The notes under the pieces: generated by a model
Seen by the model: the letters and a program-made list of their open reading frames with translations, nothing else
Database searches by the model: none
Told to the model about the DNA's origin: nothing
Position numbers and translations under genes: made by a program
Assembly (NCBI RefSeq): GCF_003325375.1
Contig: NZ_CP030862.1
Location: 1,677,501-1,741,500 of the forward strand
DNA: 64,000 nt
Source: Streptomyces globosus
GTDB taxonomy: Bacteria > Actinomycetota > Actinomycetes > Streptomycetales > Streptomycetaceae
Direction: 5' to 3'
Part shown: one piece after another, positions 9,686-18,387 of the stretch
Numbering within the stretch: the stretch's first letter is position 1
Layout: every line of letters begins with the position of its first letter

Positions 9686-9967
9686 TCAGACGGTCTCCGG
9701 GAGCTCCTCAAGGCCCTCGGCGACGAGCTTCGCGAGGCGGTCCAGCGCCGCCTCGGCGCCCTCGGCGTCCGACGCGAGGACGATCTCCTCGCCGCCCTGG
9801 GCGCCCAGGCCCAGCACCGCGAGCATGGAGGCGGCGTTGACGGGGTTCCCGTCCGCCTTCGCGATGGTCACCGGGACGCCCGAAGCGGTCGTCGCCCGGA
9901 CGAAGATCGAGGCGGGACGAGCGTGCAGGCCCTCGGCCCAGCCGACGTTGACGCGGCGCTCTGCCAT
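9686..9967 (-). CDS. ptsH: Phosphocarrier protein HPr of the PTS
   Basis: 93 residues. H15 in GLHARPAS is the residue phosphorylated by enzyme I. Ser47 in NAASMLAVL aligns with the regulatory serine of Firmicutes HPr, although the surrounding residues differ. It carries phosphate from enzyme I to sugar-specific EIIA proteins in the cytoplasm. In Streptomyces ptsH stands alone, apart from ptsI and crr, as here. A DasR-type operator sits just upstream of the start codon, which fits the known control of PTS genes by the GlcNAc-responsive regulator DasR. Confidence 0.95.
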   Translation of the reverse strand: MAERRVNVGWAEGLHARPASIFVRATTASGVPVTIAKADGNPVNAASMLAVLGLGAQGGEEIVLASDAEGAEAALDRLAKLVAEGLEELPETV

Positions 9968-9990
9968 GGTGATGCCCTTCAGGTTCTAAC

Positions 9991-10006
9991 GGTTGTCTAG
10001 ACCACT
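9991..10006. promoter_or_regulatory. DasR-responsive element (dre-like site) upstream of ptsH
   Basis: GGTTGTCTAGACCACT matches the dre consensus ACTGGTCTAGACCACT at 13 of 16 positions, including the TGTCTAGACCA core. It is 24 nt upstream of the ptsH start. DasR control of pts genes is established in S. coelicolor; occupancy here is inferred from the match. Confidence 0.8.
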
Positions 10007-10150
10007 ATCTCACGACGTCCCCCGTGCTCGGACCGCCGCCGGCCCCGGTCTCTTCCGTCCGATCTACCCCGCATTGCGCAATTTCGCACCTCCCCGACGG
10101 GCTGCCCCGCGCAGCAGCCCTCCCGACCGCCCGGGGCTTAGGATCACCGC

Positions 10151-12874
10151 ATGACCACCGCGTCGGACCCCTCGTACCCGGCCCACTGGGAGGCGGACGT
10201 CGTCCTGCGCGACGGCGGCACCGCACGCATCCGCCCCATCACCCCCGAGGACGCCGGCCGCCTGGTCAGCTTCTACGAGCAGGTCTCCGACGAGTCGAAG
10301 TACTACCGGTTCTTCGCCCCCTACCCCCGGCTCTCCGACCGCGACGTGCACCGCTTCACCCACCACGACTACGTCGACCGGGTGGGACTCGCCGCGACCG
10401 TCGGCGAGGACTTCATCGGCACCGTCCGCTACGACCGGATCGGCCCCGACGGCCGACCCGCCTCGGCGCCCGCCGACGAGGCCGAGGTCGCCTTCCTCGT
10501 CCAGGACGCCCACCAGGGGCGCGGCGTCGCCTCCGCCCTCCTGGAGCACATCGGCGCGGTCGCCCGCGAGCGCGGCATCCGCCGGTTCGCCGCCGAGGTG
10601 CTGCCCGCCAACACCCGCATGATCAAGGTGTTCACGGACGCCGGCTACCAGCAGAGGCGCAGCTTCGAGGACGGCGCCGTCCGCCTCACCCTCGACCTGG
10701 AGCCCACCGCCGAGTCCCTCGCCGTCCAGCGGGCCCGCGAGCAGCGCGCCGAGGCCCGCTCCGTCCAGCGGCTCCTGGCCCCCGGGTCCGTCGCCGTCAT
10801 CGGCGTCAGCCGCTCCGGCGGCGGCGTCGGCGCCGCCGCCCTGCGCAACCTCCGCGACAGCGGCTTCCGCGGCCACCTCTACGCCGTCAACGAGGCCCGC
10901 GCCCCCGGCATCGAGGGCGACCTCCTCGACGGCGTGCGCGCCTACCGCTCGCTCGCCGAGATCGACGCGCCCGTGGACCTCGCCGTCGTCGCCGTCCCCG
11001 CCGAGCGGGTCCCGCAGGTCGTCGCCGACTGCGGCGAACACGGCGTACAGGGCCTCGTCGTGCTGTCCGCGGGCTACGCAGAGACCGGCCCCGCCGGCCT
11101 GGAGCGCCAGCGCGAACTCGTCCGCCAGGTCCGCTCCCACGGGATGCGCCTCATCGGCCCCAACGCCTTCGGGGTGATCAACACCGCGCCCGAGGTCGCC
11201 CTCAACGCCTCCCTCGCGCCCGTCCCCGCCCCCGTACCCGGCCGGATCGGGCTCTTCACCCAGTCCGGCGCCATCGGCATCGCGCTGCTGTCCGCCCTGC
11301 TCCGCCGCGGCGAGGGCCTCTCCTCGTTCGTCTCGGCCGGCAACCGCGCCGACGTCTCCGGGAACGACATCCTCCAGTACTGGTACGAGGACGAGGCCAC
11401 CGACGTCGCCCTCATGTACCTGGAAACCCTCGGCAACCCGCGGAAGTTCACCCGCCTCGCCCGCCGCACCGCCGCCGTCAAGCCCGTCGTCGTCGCCAAG
11501 GGCGGCCGCCACACCCCCGCCGGCCACGCCGTCCCCGGCACCAGGCTCCCCGAGACCACCGTCTCCGCCCTGCTCCGCCAGGCCGGCGTCATCCGCGTCG
11601 ACACCGTCACCGAGCTCGTCGACGCCGGCCTCCTCCTCGCCTCCCAGCCCGTCCCCGCCGGGCCGCGCGTCGCCATCCTCGGCAACTCGGAATCGCTCGG
11701 CTACCTCACCTACGACGCCTGCCTCGCCCAGGGGCTGCGGCCTTCCTCCCCGCTCGACCTGACCACCGCCGCCACCCCCGCCGACTTCGGCGCCGCCCTC
11801 TCCGCGGCCCTCGCCTCCGACGCCCACGACGCCGTGATCGTCACCGCCATCCCCTGGGTCGGCGAGGAGGCCGGCCCCGACACCGGGGCCGACGGCCTCG
11901 CCGACGCCCTGCGCGACGCCGCGGCCGCCCACCCCGGCAAGCCGGTCGCCGTCGTCCACGTCGAGCTGGCCGAACTCGTCCAGGCCCTCTCCCGCGAGGA
12001 CGTCCGCATCCCCGCCTACCCGGCCGCCGAGCGGGCCGTCCGGGCCGTCGCCGAAGCCGTCCGGTACGGGCAGTGGCGCCGCGCCAACGCCGACTCCGGG
12101 CACGTCCCCGAGTACGACGACATCGACGAGGCGGGGGCCGCCGCCCAGCTCGCCGCCCTCCTCGCCGGCGGAGCCGGCCCCGACGGCGTGATCACGCTCT
12201 CCGACGGCGACGCCGCCGCGCTCCTCGCCCGCTACGGGATCCGCGTCCTGCCCACGCTGCCCGCGCCCACCCCCGACGCCGCCGCCAAGGCCGCCGCGGC
12301 CCTCGGCTACCCCGTCGCCCTCAAGACCACCGCCCCCCACCTGCGCCACCGCGCCGACCTCGGCGGCGTCCGCCTGGACCTCACCACCGAGGCCGAGCTG
12401 CGCCGCTCCTACGACGAGCTCACCGAGCACCTCGGCACCCCCGCCGAGCTGCAGCCCGTCGTCCAGGCCATGGTGCCCCGAGGCGTCGACACCGTCGTCC
12501 GCTCCGTCATCGACCCGGCCGCCGGCGCCGTCCTCTCCTTCGGCCTGGCCGGCGTCGCCTCCGAGCTGCTCGGCGACACCGCCCACCGGCTCGTGCCCGC
12601 CACCGACCGCGACGCCGCCGGACTGATCCGGTCCATCCGCACCGCCCCCCTCCTCTTCGGCTGGCGCGGCAGCGACCCCGTCGACACCCCCGCCCTGGAA
12701 GAGCTCCTGCTGCGCCTCTCCCGGCTCGTCGACGACCACCCCGAAGTGGTCGGCGTCACCCTCGAACCCGTCGTCGTCGCCGCCGAGGGCCTCTCCGTCC
12801 TGAGCGCCGCCGTCCGCATCGCGCACCCGCCCGCCCGCACCGACCTCGGCCCCCGCACACTCCCCAGCTACTGA
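10151..12874 (+). CDS. Bifunctional GNAT acetyltransferase / ADP-forming acyl-CoA synthetase-like protein
   Basis: 907 residues in three parts. Residues 15-185 are a GNAT domain with the acetyl-CoA loop in QGRGVASALLEHI. Residues 210-490 are the CoA-binding and ligase-like Rossmann domains (VAVIGVSRSGGGVGA, FTQSGAIGIALLS). Residues 690-900 are an ATP-grasp domain (YPVALKTTAPHLRHR). The order, GNAT first, is the reverse of enterobacterial Pat. At about residue 455 the segment that normally holds the phospho-histidine (SHTG) reads AGHAVPG, so ligase chemistry may be lost and the protein may act as a protein lysine acetyltransferase with a regulatory ligase half, as in Pat. That role is inferred. 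The gene diverges from ptsH. Confidence 0.88.
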   Translation: MTTASDPSYPAHWEADVVLRDGGTARIRPITPEDAGRLVSFYEQVSDESKYYRFFAPYPRLSDRDVHRFTHHDYVDRVGLAATVGEDFIGTVRYDRIGPDGRPASAPADEAEVAFLVQDAHQGRGVASALLEHIGAVARERGIRRFAAEVLPANTRMIKVFTDAGYQQRRSFEDGAVRLTLDLEPTAESLAVQRAREQRAEARSVQRLLAPGSVAVIGVSRSGGGVGAAALRNLRDSGFRGHLYAVNEARAPGIEGDLLDGVRAYRSLAEIDAPVDLAVVAVPAERVPQVVADCGEHGVQGLVVLSAGYAETGPAGLERQRELVRQVRSHGMRLIGPNAFGVINTAPEVALNASLAPVPAPVPGRIGLFTQSGAIGIALLSALLRRGEGLSSFVSAGNRADVSGNDILQYWYEDEATDVALMYLETLGNPRKFTRLARRTAAVKPVVVAKGGRHTPAGHAVPGTRLPETTVSALLRQAGVIRVDTVTELVDAGLLLASQPVPAGPRVAILGNSESLGYLTYDACLAQGLRPSSPLDLTTAATPADFGAALSAALASDAHDAVIVTAIPWVGEEAGPDTGADGLADALRDAAAAHPGKPVAVVHVELAELVQALSREDVRIPAYPAAERAVRAVAEAVRYGQWRRANADSGHVPEYDDIDEAGAAAQLAALLAGGAGPDGVITLSDGDAAALLARYGIRVLPTLPAPTPDAAAKAAAALGYPVALKTTAPHLRHRADLGGVRLDLTTEAELRRSYDELTEHLGTPAELQPVVQAMVPRGVDTVVRSVIDPAAGAVLSFGLAGVASELLGDTAHRLVPATDRDAAGLIRSIRTAPLLFGWRGSDPVDTPALEELLLRLSRLVDDHPEVVGVTLEPVVVAAEGLSVLSAAVRIAHPPARTDLGPRTLPSY

Positions 12875-12934
12875 GGAGCCCCGGGGCGTCCCGAGGCGGC
12901 CGGGGCGCCCCGTACGGGCCTTAGGATGGACCCC

Positions 12935-13534
12935 ATGGCGAAATCCGGTACGACGACCCAGGGGCTGCGCACGGCGATCGAGCGCAGCGGCTACTACCCG
13001 GCCCTCGTGGCCGAGGCCGTGGAGGCCGCGGTGGGCGGCGAGCCGATCTCGTCGTACCTGGTCCACCAGGAGACGACCTTCGACTCCAACGAGGTCCGCC
13101 GGCACGTCACCGTGCTCGTCCTGACCGGCAACCGCTTCATCGTGAGCCACACCGACGAGCAGGCCGCCGACGCGGGCTCCCCCTCGCCCTACGCGACCAC
13201 CTCCACGGAGTCCGTCAAGCTGGCCAGCATCTCCTCGGTGGTGCTCAGCCGCGTCGTCGCCAACCCCGAGTCGTACACGCCGGGCACCCTCCCGCGCGAG
13301 GTCGTCCTGACCATCGGCTGGGGCGCCGTCTCGCGCATCGACCTCGAACCCGCCGCCTGCGGCGACCCCAACTGCGACTCCGACCACGGCTACACCGGCA
13401 ACTCCACCGCCGACGACCTCAGCCTCCGCGTGAGCGAGGCGGGCGACGGCCCCGAGGCCGTCCGCCAGACCCTGCTCTTCGCGCAGGCCCTCTCCGAGGC
13501 GACCGCGGCCACCGCCGCCGGCGCCGCCCGCTGA
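12935..13534 (+). CDS. DUF5998 family protein
   Basis: 199 residues from the ATG at 12935, chosen over an ATG three codons upstream because AGGA lies about 9 nt before it. This is a conserved soluble actinobacterial protein; no catalytic motif is visible. A Cys pair is present in ACGDPNCDSDHG, possibly a metal site. Its stop overlaps the next start (TGATG), so it is translationally coupled to the phosphatase-superfamily gene. Function unknown. Confidence 0.8.
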   Translation: MAKSGTTTQGLRTAIERSGYYPALVAEAVEAAVGGEPISSYLVHQETTFDSNEVRRHVTVLVLTGNRFIVSHTDEQAADAGSPSPYATTSTESVKLASISSVVLSRVVANPESYTPGTLPREVVLTIGWGAVSRIDLEPAACGDPNCDSDHGYTGNSTADDLSLRVSEAGDGPEAVRQTLLFAQALSEATAATAAGAAR

Positions 13535-14736
13535 TGTCCCACTCCGCACCGCCGAACTGGGACGAGCCCGAGCTGCTGGACCTCGCCGGAGCGCCCGTCC
13601 CGCAGTACGGGTCCGGCTCGCTCGCCGACCTGCTGCCCACCCTCGTCGCCGGCCAGGGCGTCCCCGGCTTCACCGCCGCCATCGCCGAGCTGGCCCCCGC
13701 AGACCGGAACTGCGTGTTCCTGGTCGACGGCATGGGCTGGGAGCAGCTCAGGGCCCACCCGGCCGAAGCCCCCTTCCTGACCTCCCTGCTCGCCGGCTCC
13801 CGCGGCGGCACCGGCCTCCCCCTCACGGCCGGCTTCCCGGCGACCACGGCCACCTCGCTGGCGTCCGTCGGCACCGGCCTGCCGCCCGCCCGGCACGGCC
13901 TGCCCGGCTACGCGGTCCGCAACCCCGCCACCGGCGAGCTGATGAACCAGCTCCGCTGGAACCCGTGGACCCCGCCGCGCCCCTGGCAGCCGTACCCCAC
14001 CGTCTTCCAGCTCGCCGACGCGGCCGGCGTGGCCACGGCCCAGGTCTCCTCGCCCGTCTTCCAGACCACCCCGCTCACCAAGATCGCGCTCAGCGGCGGC
14101 ACCTTCCACGGCCGGATGACCGGCGAGGAGCGGATGGACCTCGCCGCGGACCGGCTCGCCGCGGGCGACCGCTCGCTCGTGTACACGTACTACAGCGAGC
14201 TCGACGGCGCCGGCCACCGGCACGGCGTGGACTCCGACGCCTGGCGCGGCCAGCTGATGTACGTCGACCGGCTGGTCCAGCGGCTCGCCGAGCAGCTGCC
14301 GCCCCGCACCGCCCTGTACGTGACCGCCGACCACGGCATGGTGGACGTCCCCTTCGACGAGGACTCCCGCATCGACTTCGACGAGGACTGGGAGCTCGGC
14401 GCGGGTGTCGCCCTGCTCGGCGGCGAGGGCCGCGCCCGGCACGTGTACGCGGTCCCGGGCGCCGAGGCCGACGTCCTGACCGTGTGGCGCGAGGTGCTCG
14501 GGGACCGGTTCTGGGTCGCCGGCCGCGAAGAGGCCCTCGAACTGGGCTGGTTCGGCCCGCCGGGGGAGTGCGACGAGCGCGTCCTCGGCCGGATCGGCGA
14601 CGTGGTCGCCGCGGCTTACGCCGACGTCGCGGTCACGGCGTCCCGGACCGAGCCGAACGAGTCCGCGCTCGCCGGCATGCACGGCTCCATGACCCCCGCC
14701 GAGCAGCTCGTCCCCCTGCTCGAGATCCGCACCTGA
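13534..14736 (+). CDS. Alkaline phosphatase superfamily / nucleotide pyrophosphatase-like protein
   Basis: 400 residues. Metal-binding motifs of the alkaline phosphatase superfamily are visible: VFLVDGMGWEQL near residue 65, the nucleophile region GFPATTATSLASVGTG (Thr), SELDGAGHRHG, and VTADHGMVDVP. No signal peptide is seen, so it probably acts in the cytoplasm on a phosphodiester or pyrophosphate. It is coupled to the DUF5998 gene by a TGATG overlap and is followed 77 nt later by thymidine kinase. The physiological substrate cannot be named. Confidence 0.85.
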   Translation: MSHSAPPNWDEPELLDLAGAPVPQYGSGSLADLLPTLVAGQGVPGFTAAIAELAPADRNCVFLVDGMGWEQLRAHPAEAPFLTSLLAGSRGGTGLPLTAGFPATTATSLASVGTGLPPARHGLPGYAVRNPATGELMNQLRWNPWTPPRPWQPYPTVFQLADAAGVATAQVSSPVFQTTPLTKIALSGGTFHGRMTGEERMDLAADRLAAGDRSLVYTYYSELDGAGHRHGVDSDAWRGQLMYVDRLVQRLAEQLPPRTALYVTADHGMVDVPFDEDSRIDFDEDWELGAGVALLGGEGRARHVYAVPGAEADVLTVWREVLGDRFWVAGREEALELGWFGPPGECDERVLGRIGDVVAAAYADVAVTASRTEPNESALAGMHGSMTPAEQLVPLLEIRT

Positions 14737-14813
14737 CCCCGCTGCCACCCGCGCCGCCCCGCGCACCCGTACGCCCGCCCGCCGACCACGACCCGAAAGG
14801 TCCCGTTCCCTCC

Positions 14814-15464
14814 ATGCCCGAATTGGTGTTTTTCTCCGGAACCATGGACTGCGGAAAGAGCACGCTGGCGCTCCAGATCACCCACAACCGCTCGGCCCGC
14901 GGCCTCCAGGGCGTCATCTTCACCCGCCAGGACAGGGCAGGCGAGGGCAAGCTCTCCTCGCGCCTGGGACTGGTCACGGACGCGGTCGAGGTCGGGGACG
15001 CGATGGACCTGTACGCCTACCTCGTCGGCGAGCTCTCCCGGGGCGGCAGGGCGGACTACGTCATCGTCGACGAGGCCCAGTTCCTCGCACCGGAGCAGAT
15101 CGACCAGCTGGCCCGGATCGTCGACGACCTCGACATGGACGTCTTCGCCTTCGGCATCACCACCGACTTCCGCACCAAGCTCTTCCCCGGCTCGCAGCGG
15201 CTCATCGAACTCGCCGACCGGATCGAGCAGCTCCAGGTCGAGGCCCTGTGCTGGTGCGGGGCCCGCGCCACGCACAACGCCCGCACGGTGGGCGGGCGGA
15301 TGGTCGTCGAGGGCGCCCAGGTCGTGGTAGGAGACGTCAACCGGCCCGCGCAGGAGGTCGGTTACGAGGTGCTGTGCCGCCGCCACCACCGGCGCCGCAT
15401 GACCTCGGCCTCCGCGCACGCCGCCGCACTCTCCCCGGACGTCCTGCCGGTGGGCCGCGCCTGA
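14814..15464 (+). CDS. tdk: Thymidine kinase
   Basis: 216 residues, type II thymidine kinase (dThd + ATP to dTMP). The P-loop is G9-TMDCGKST. The lid and Walker B region reads VIVDEAQFL. A structural zinc site is formed by CWC around residue 145 and by C plus His-rich residues (CRRHHRRR) near 185. Length and motifs match the family. The C-terminus extends about 20 residues beyond the zinc site, as in other Streptomyces copies. It may be co-transcribed with the two genes upstream. Confidence 0.93.
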   Translation: MPELVFFSGTMDCGKSTLALQITHNRSARGLQGVIFTRQDRAGEGKLSSRLGLVTDAVEVGDAMDLYAYLVGELSRGGRADYVIVDEAQFLAPEQIDQLARIVDDLDMDVFAFGITTDFRTKLFPGSQRLIELADRIEQLQVEALCWCGARATHNARTVGGRMVVEGAQVVVGDVNRPAQEVGYEVLCRRHHRRRMTSASAHAAALSPDVLPVGRA

Positions 15465-15496
15465 CCGGTGCAGGGCGGCCCCGGGCGGCCGGTCAG
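15461..15496. terminator. Possible bidirectional terminator between tdk and the VOC gene
   Basis: CTGACCGG and CCGGTCAG pair across a GC-rich centre. The structure includes the stop codons of both convergent genes, which are 28 nt apart. Confidence 0.5.
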
Positions 15497-16302
15497 CCGG
15501 TGGCGGGGCGGCGCTCGACCAGGGCCAGGAGGGCGCCCTCGGGGTCCGCGACCGTCGCGACCCGGCCCGTCAGGCCCTCGCGGGGCGGCCGGACCACGCT
15601 GCCGCCCAGGCGGCGCACCTGTGCGGCGGCGGCGTCGGCGTCGTCGACCGCGAAGTACGTCATCCAGTGCGGCCCCCGGTCGTGCGGCAGCGAGCGGCCC
15701 ACCCCGTGCACCGCGGCGACCGGACGGCCCTCCAGCACCAGGGTCAGGTAGTCGAAGTCCGCGCCCTGTACGAGGCCTTCGGGGGCGGTGCCGTGCTCAG
15801 CCACGTGCCCGAAGACGTGCGCGTAGAACTTGCCCACGGTCGAGGTGTCCTGCGTGACCAGCTCCGCCCACACGGGCGTGCCGTGGGGTCCGGACAGCTG
15901 GGTTCCGGCGCTGCCGTCGGCCTGCCAGATCCCGAGGACCGCGCCCAGCGGGTCGGAGCAGATCGCGAGGCGCCCGGCGCCGCCCGCGTCGAGCGGCCCG
16001 ACGGCGACGGTGCCGCCGCAGGAGCGGACGGCCTCCGCCGCCGCGTCGACGTCGTCGGTGGCGAAGTACGTCGTCCAGGCCACCGGGAGGTCCCGGTCCG
16101 GCGGCATCTCCCCGATGCCGGCGACCTCGCGGCCGTCGAGCAGGGCGCGGACGTACGGCCCGAAGGGAGCGGGGCCCGGCTCGTACTCCCAGCCGAACAG
16201 CTCGCCGTAGAACGCCTCGGCGGCGCCGAGGGTGTGGACCATCAGACTCGACCAGCAGGGTGTGCCGGGCGGGCGCCGCGTGTCCTGCACTGCGTCGGTC
16301 AT
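15493..16302 (-). CDS. VOC (glyoxalase/bleomycin resistance) family protein, two domains
   Basis: 269 residues with two tandem betaalpha-betabetabeta VOC modules (about 12-130 and 140-265). Each has the CSDPLGAVLGIWQ or VADPEGALLALVE metal-site strand near its end. Such proteins bind a divalent metal and act on, or sequester, small hydrophobic molecules. The substrate is not apparent. The ATG has GGAG about 9 nt upstream. It diverges from the sulfurtransferase gene across about 170 nt. Confidence 0.85.
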   Translation of the reverse strand: MTDAVQDTRRPPGTPCWSSLMVHTLGAAEAFYGELFGWEYEPGPAPFGPYVRALLDGREVAGIGEMPPDRDLPVAWTTYFATDDVDAAAEAVRSCGGTVAVGPLDAGGAGRLAICSDPLGAVLGIWQADGSAGTQLSGPHGTPVWAELVTQDTSTVGKFYAHVFGHVAEHGTAPEGLVQGADFDYLTLVLEGRPVAAVHGVGRSLPHDRGPHWMTYFAVDDADAAAAQVRRLGGSVVRPPREGLTGRVATVADPEGALLALVERRPATG

Positions 16303-16476
16303 GTAAGCCGTCTCCTCGGTCGTCGGACATCGGGACCAGATGGTTCCACCCCGCCCGCTCCGGCGCGCCCCGACCCGGCCGAGAATCGCTGGAGCGGGCG
16401 GAGATGACCGGATCAGTGCGCCGGTCGCAGGCGGCCCTGCCCCCGCGGACGCCCGAGAGGGAGGAAGATGGGCCGT

Positions 16477-17322
16477 ATGACTGCGAACTCTGCGATCGTC
16501 TCCGCCTCCGCCCTCGCCGCGGAACTGGCCGGTCCGCGGCCGCCGGTGCTCCTCGACGTCCGCTGGCAGCTGGGCGGGCCGAACCAGCGCCCCGCCTACG
16601 ACGCCGGGCACCTGCCGGGTGCCGTGTACGTGGACCTCGACCGCGAACTGGCAGGTCCGCCGGGGGCGGGCGGGCGCCATCCGCTGCCCGACCCGGAGGA
16701 GTTCGGGGCCGTGATGCGGCGTGCCGGGGTCTGTGCGGACGTGCCGGTCGTCGTCTACGACGGCGGGCAGGGGTGGGCGGCGGCCCGCGCCTGGTGGCTG
16801 CTGCGCTGGTCCGGGCACCGGCAGGTGAGCGTCCTGGACGGCGGGCTGGCCGCCTGGACGGCGGCCGGAGGCGCGGTGACATCCGAACCCCCGGCCCCGG
16901 TCCAAGGCGATTTCAAGCCAACTCCCGGCGCAATGGGGCTGCTCGATGCGGACGGGGCGGCCGCCCTGGCCCGTGAAGGGGTCCTGCTGGACGCGCGGGC
17001 GGGCGAGCGGTACCGCGGCGAGGTCGAGCCGATCGACCCGGTCGGCGGCCACATCCCCGGCGCCCTGTCGGCGCCCACGGCGGACAACACCGGCCCGGAC
17101 GGGCTGCTCCTGCCCGCCGCCGAACTGCGGGCGCGGTTCGCGGGACTGGGGGCGACGGGCGGGGCGCCCGTCGGCGTGTACTGCGGCTCGGGCGTCTCGG
17201 GCGCGCACGAGGTGCTCGCGCTGGAGGTGGCCGGGATCGGCGCCGCGCTGTACGCGGGCAGCTGGTCGGAGTGGTCCGCGGACCCGCAGCGGCCGGTGGC
17301 CACGGGGCCGGACCCGCAGTAG
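16477..17322 (+). CDS. Rhodanese-type sulfurtransferase (two domains)
   Basis: 281 residues with tandem rhodanese domains. The C-terminal domain has the active cysteine in VYCGSGVSG near residue 231, followed by the small loop typical of thiosulfate or 3-mercaptopyruvate sulfurtransferases. The N-terminal inactive domain has the DARW-like LLDVRW and GHLPGAVYVDLD. The second ATG (16477) is preferred: a GGGAGG block lies about 12 nt before it but only 3 nt before the first ATG at 16468, which remains possible. It moves a sulfane sulfur to thiol or cyanide acceptors in the cytoplasm. Confidence 0.88.
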   Translation: MTANSAIVSASALAAELAGPRPPVLLDVRWQLGGPNQRPAYDAGHLPGAVYVDLDRELAGPPGAGGRHPLPDPEEFGAVMRRAGVCADVPVVVYDGGQGWAAARAWWLLRWSGHRQVSVLDGGLAAWTAAGGAVTSEPPAPVQGDFKPTPGAMGLLDADGAAALAREGVLLDARAGERYRGEVEPIDPVGGHIPGALSAPTADNTGPDGLLLPAAELRARFAGLGATGGAPVGVYCGSGVSGAHEVLALEVAGIGAALYAGSWSEWSADPQRPVATGPDPQ

Positions 17323-17373
17323 TGCGCGGCGCACCGGCCCGCCGGGCGCGGCGGGCCGGGCAGCACGCGGGGG

Positions 17374-18387
17374 CTACTCCTGCTTCTTGCGGCGGGTGCC
17401 GAAGACGATCTCGTCCCAGCTCGGCACCGCCGCGCGGCGGCCCGGGCGGACGCCGTCGGCCTCGGCCTGCCGGTCGGTGGTGCCGGTCAGGCGGTCGCGG
17501 TGGCCGGCCACCGTGCGCGGCATCAGCACGTCCGCGTACGCGGTGCCCGCGCCCGCGGACGCCGAGGCGGCCGGGGGCTCCTCCGCCTCCGCCTCCTCGG
17601 CGGGGGTGTCGGTGCGCTCGGGGACCACGAGGTCGCCGCGGAAGCTCGGCACCGCCTCCAGCAGGCTCGTCAGCGAATCCCGCTCCTCCTCCGGCTCCGG
17701 AGCGGGTGCGACGGGCCGCTCCGGCCGGTCCAGCGTGCGGTCGAGGGGCCGGTCCCGCGGCAGGCGCGCGATCCGCGGCACGAAGGGGAAGCTGGGCTCC
17801 GGGGCGGCCGGCAGGTCGTCGGCCTCGCCGATCAGCGAGCGGGCCTCGTCGTCCACGGCGACGACGAGGCGGCGCGGCGGGTCGTAGGTCCAGCTCGCCG
17901 AGTGCGTCTCGCCCGCCACCCGGTAGACGAGCAGGACCTCCCAGGTGCCGTCGTCGCGGCGCCAGGAGTCCCACTGCACCGTGTCCTTGTCGACGCCGCG
18001 CAGCAGCAGGCGCTCCTGCACAGCCTCGCCGAGCTGCGGTCCGGTGTTCTCGCCGGGCCGGCGCACGGGGGTCTTGCGGGCCCGCTCCGCCATGAACGCG
18101 CGCTCGGCCAGCACCGGTCCCTCGAAGCGGCGCACGCGGTCGACGGGGATGCCGGCGAGTTGGGCGACCTCCTCCGCGGAGGCACCGGCCCGTATGCGGG
18201 CCTGGATGTCGCGGGGGCGGAGGTGGCTCTCGACCTCGATCTCGATCTGGTTCAGGCGCGCGCGGTCGTTGCGCACGGCAGCCCGAAGCCGCTCGTCGAT
18301 CGGAAGCGTGTACTCCGTGCTGTCCGCAGCCTTGAGCACCAGTCGTGTGCCGTCATTCGAGACGGCCACGACACGCAGTTCGGGCAT
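17374..18387 (-). CDS. sepH: Cell division protein SepH (DUF3071)
   Basis: 337 residues. The N-terminal DUF3071 domain (1-175) contains a helix-turn-helix-like segment AEEVAQLAGIPVDRVRRFEG. A disordered acidic/Pro-rich region follows, then a conserved C-terminal tail, AAVPSWDEIVFGTRRKKQE. SepH from Streptomyces and mycobacteria binds FtsZ and stimulates its assembly during septation. The single domain and the C-terminal motif match. It reads away from a 579-nt non-coding region that holds its promoter and a large inverted repeat. Confidence 0.92.
   Translation of the reverse strand: MPELRVVAVSNDGTRLVLKAADSTEYTLPIDERLRAAVRNDRARLNQIEIEVESHLRPRDIQARIRAGASAEEVAQLAGIPVDRVRRFEGPVLAERAFMAERARKTPVRRPGENTGPQLGEAVQERLLLRGVDKDTVQWDSWRRDDGTWEVLLVYRVAGETHSASWTYDPPRRLVVAVDDEARSLIGEADDLPAAPEPSFPFVPRIARLPRDRPLDRTLDRPERPVAPAPEPEEERDSLTSLLEAVPSFRGDLVVPERTDTPAEEAEAEEPPAASASAGAGTAYADVLMPRTVAGHRDRLTGTTDRQAEADGVRPGRRAAVPSWDEIVFGTRRKKQE

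Noticed and set aside
10064..13549. 1161-codon minus-strand frame opposite the acetyltransferase/CoA-ligase
   Set aside because: Gly/Val-rich shadow of recognised plus-strand genes with no ribosome site or domain.
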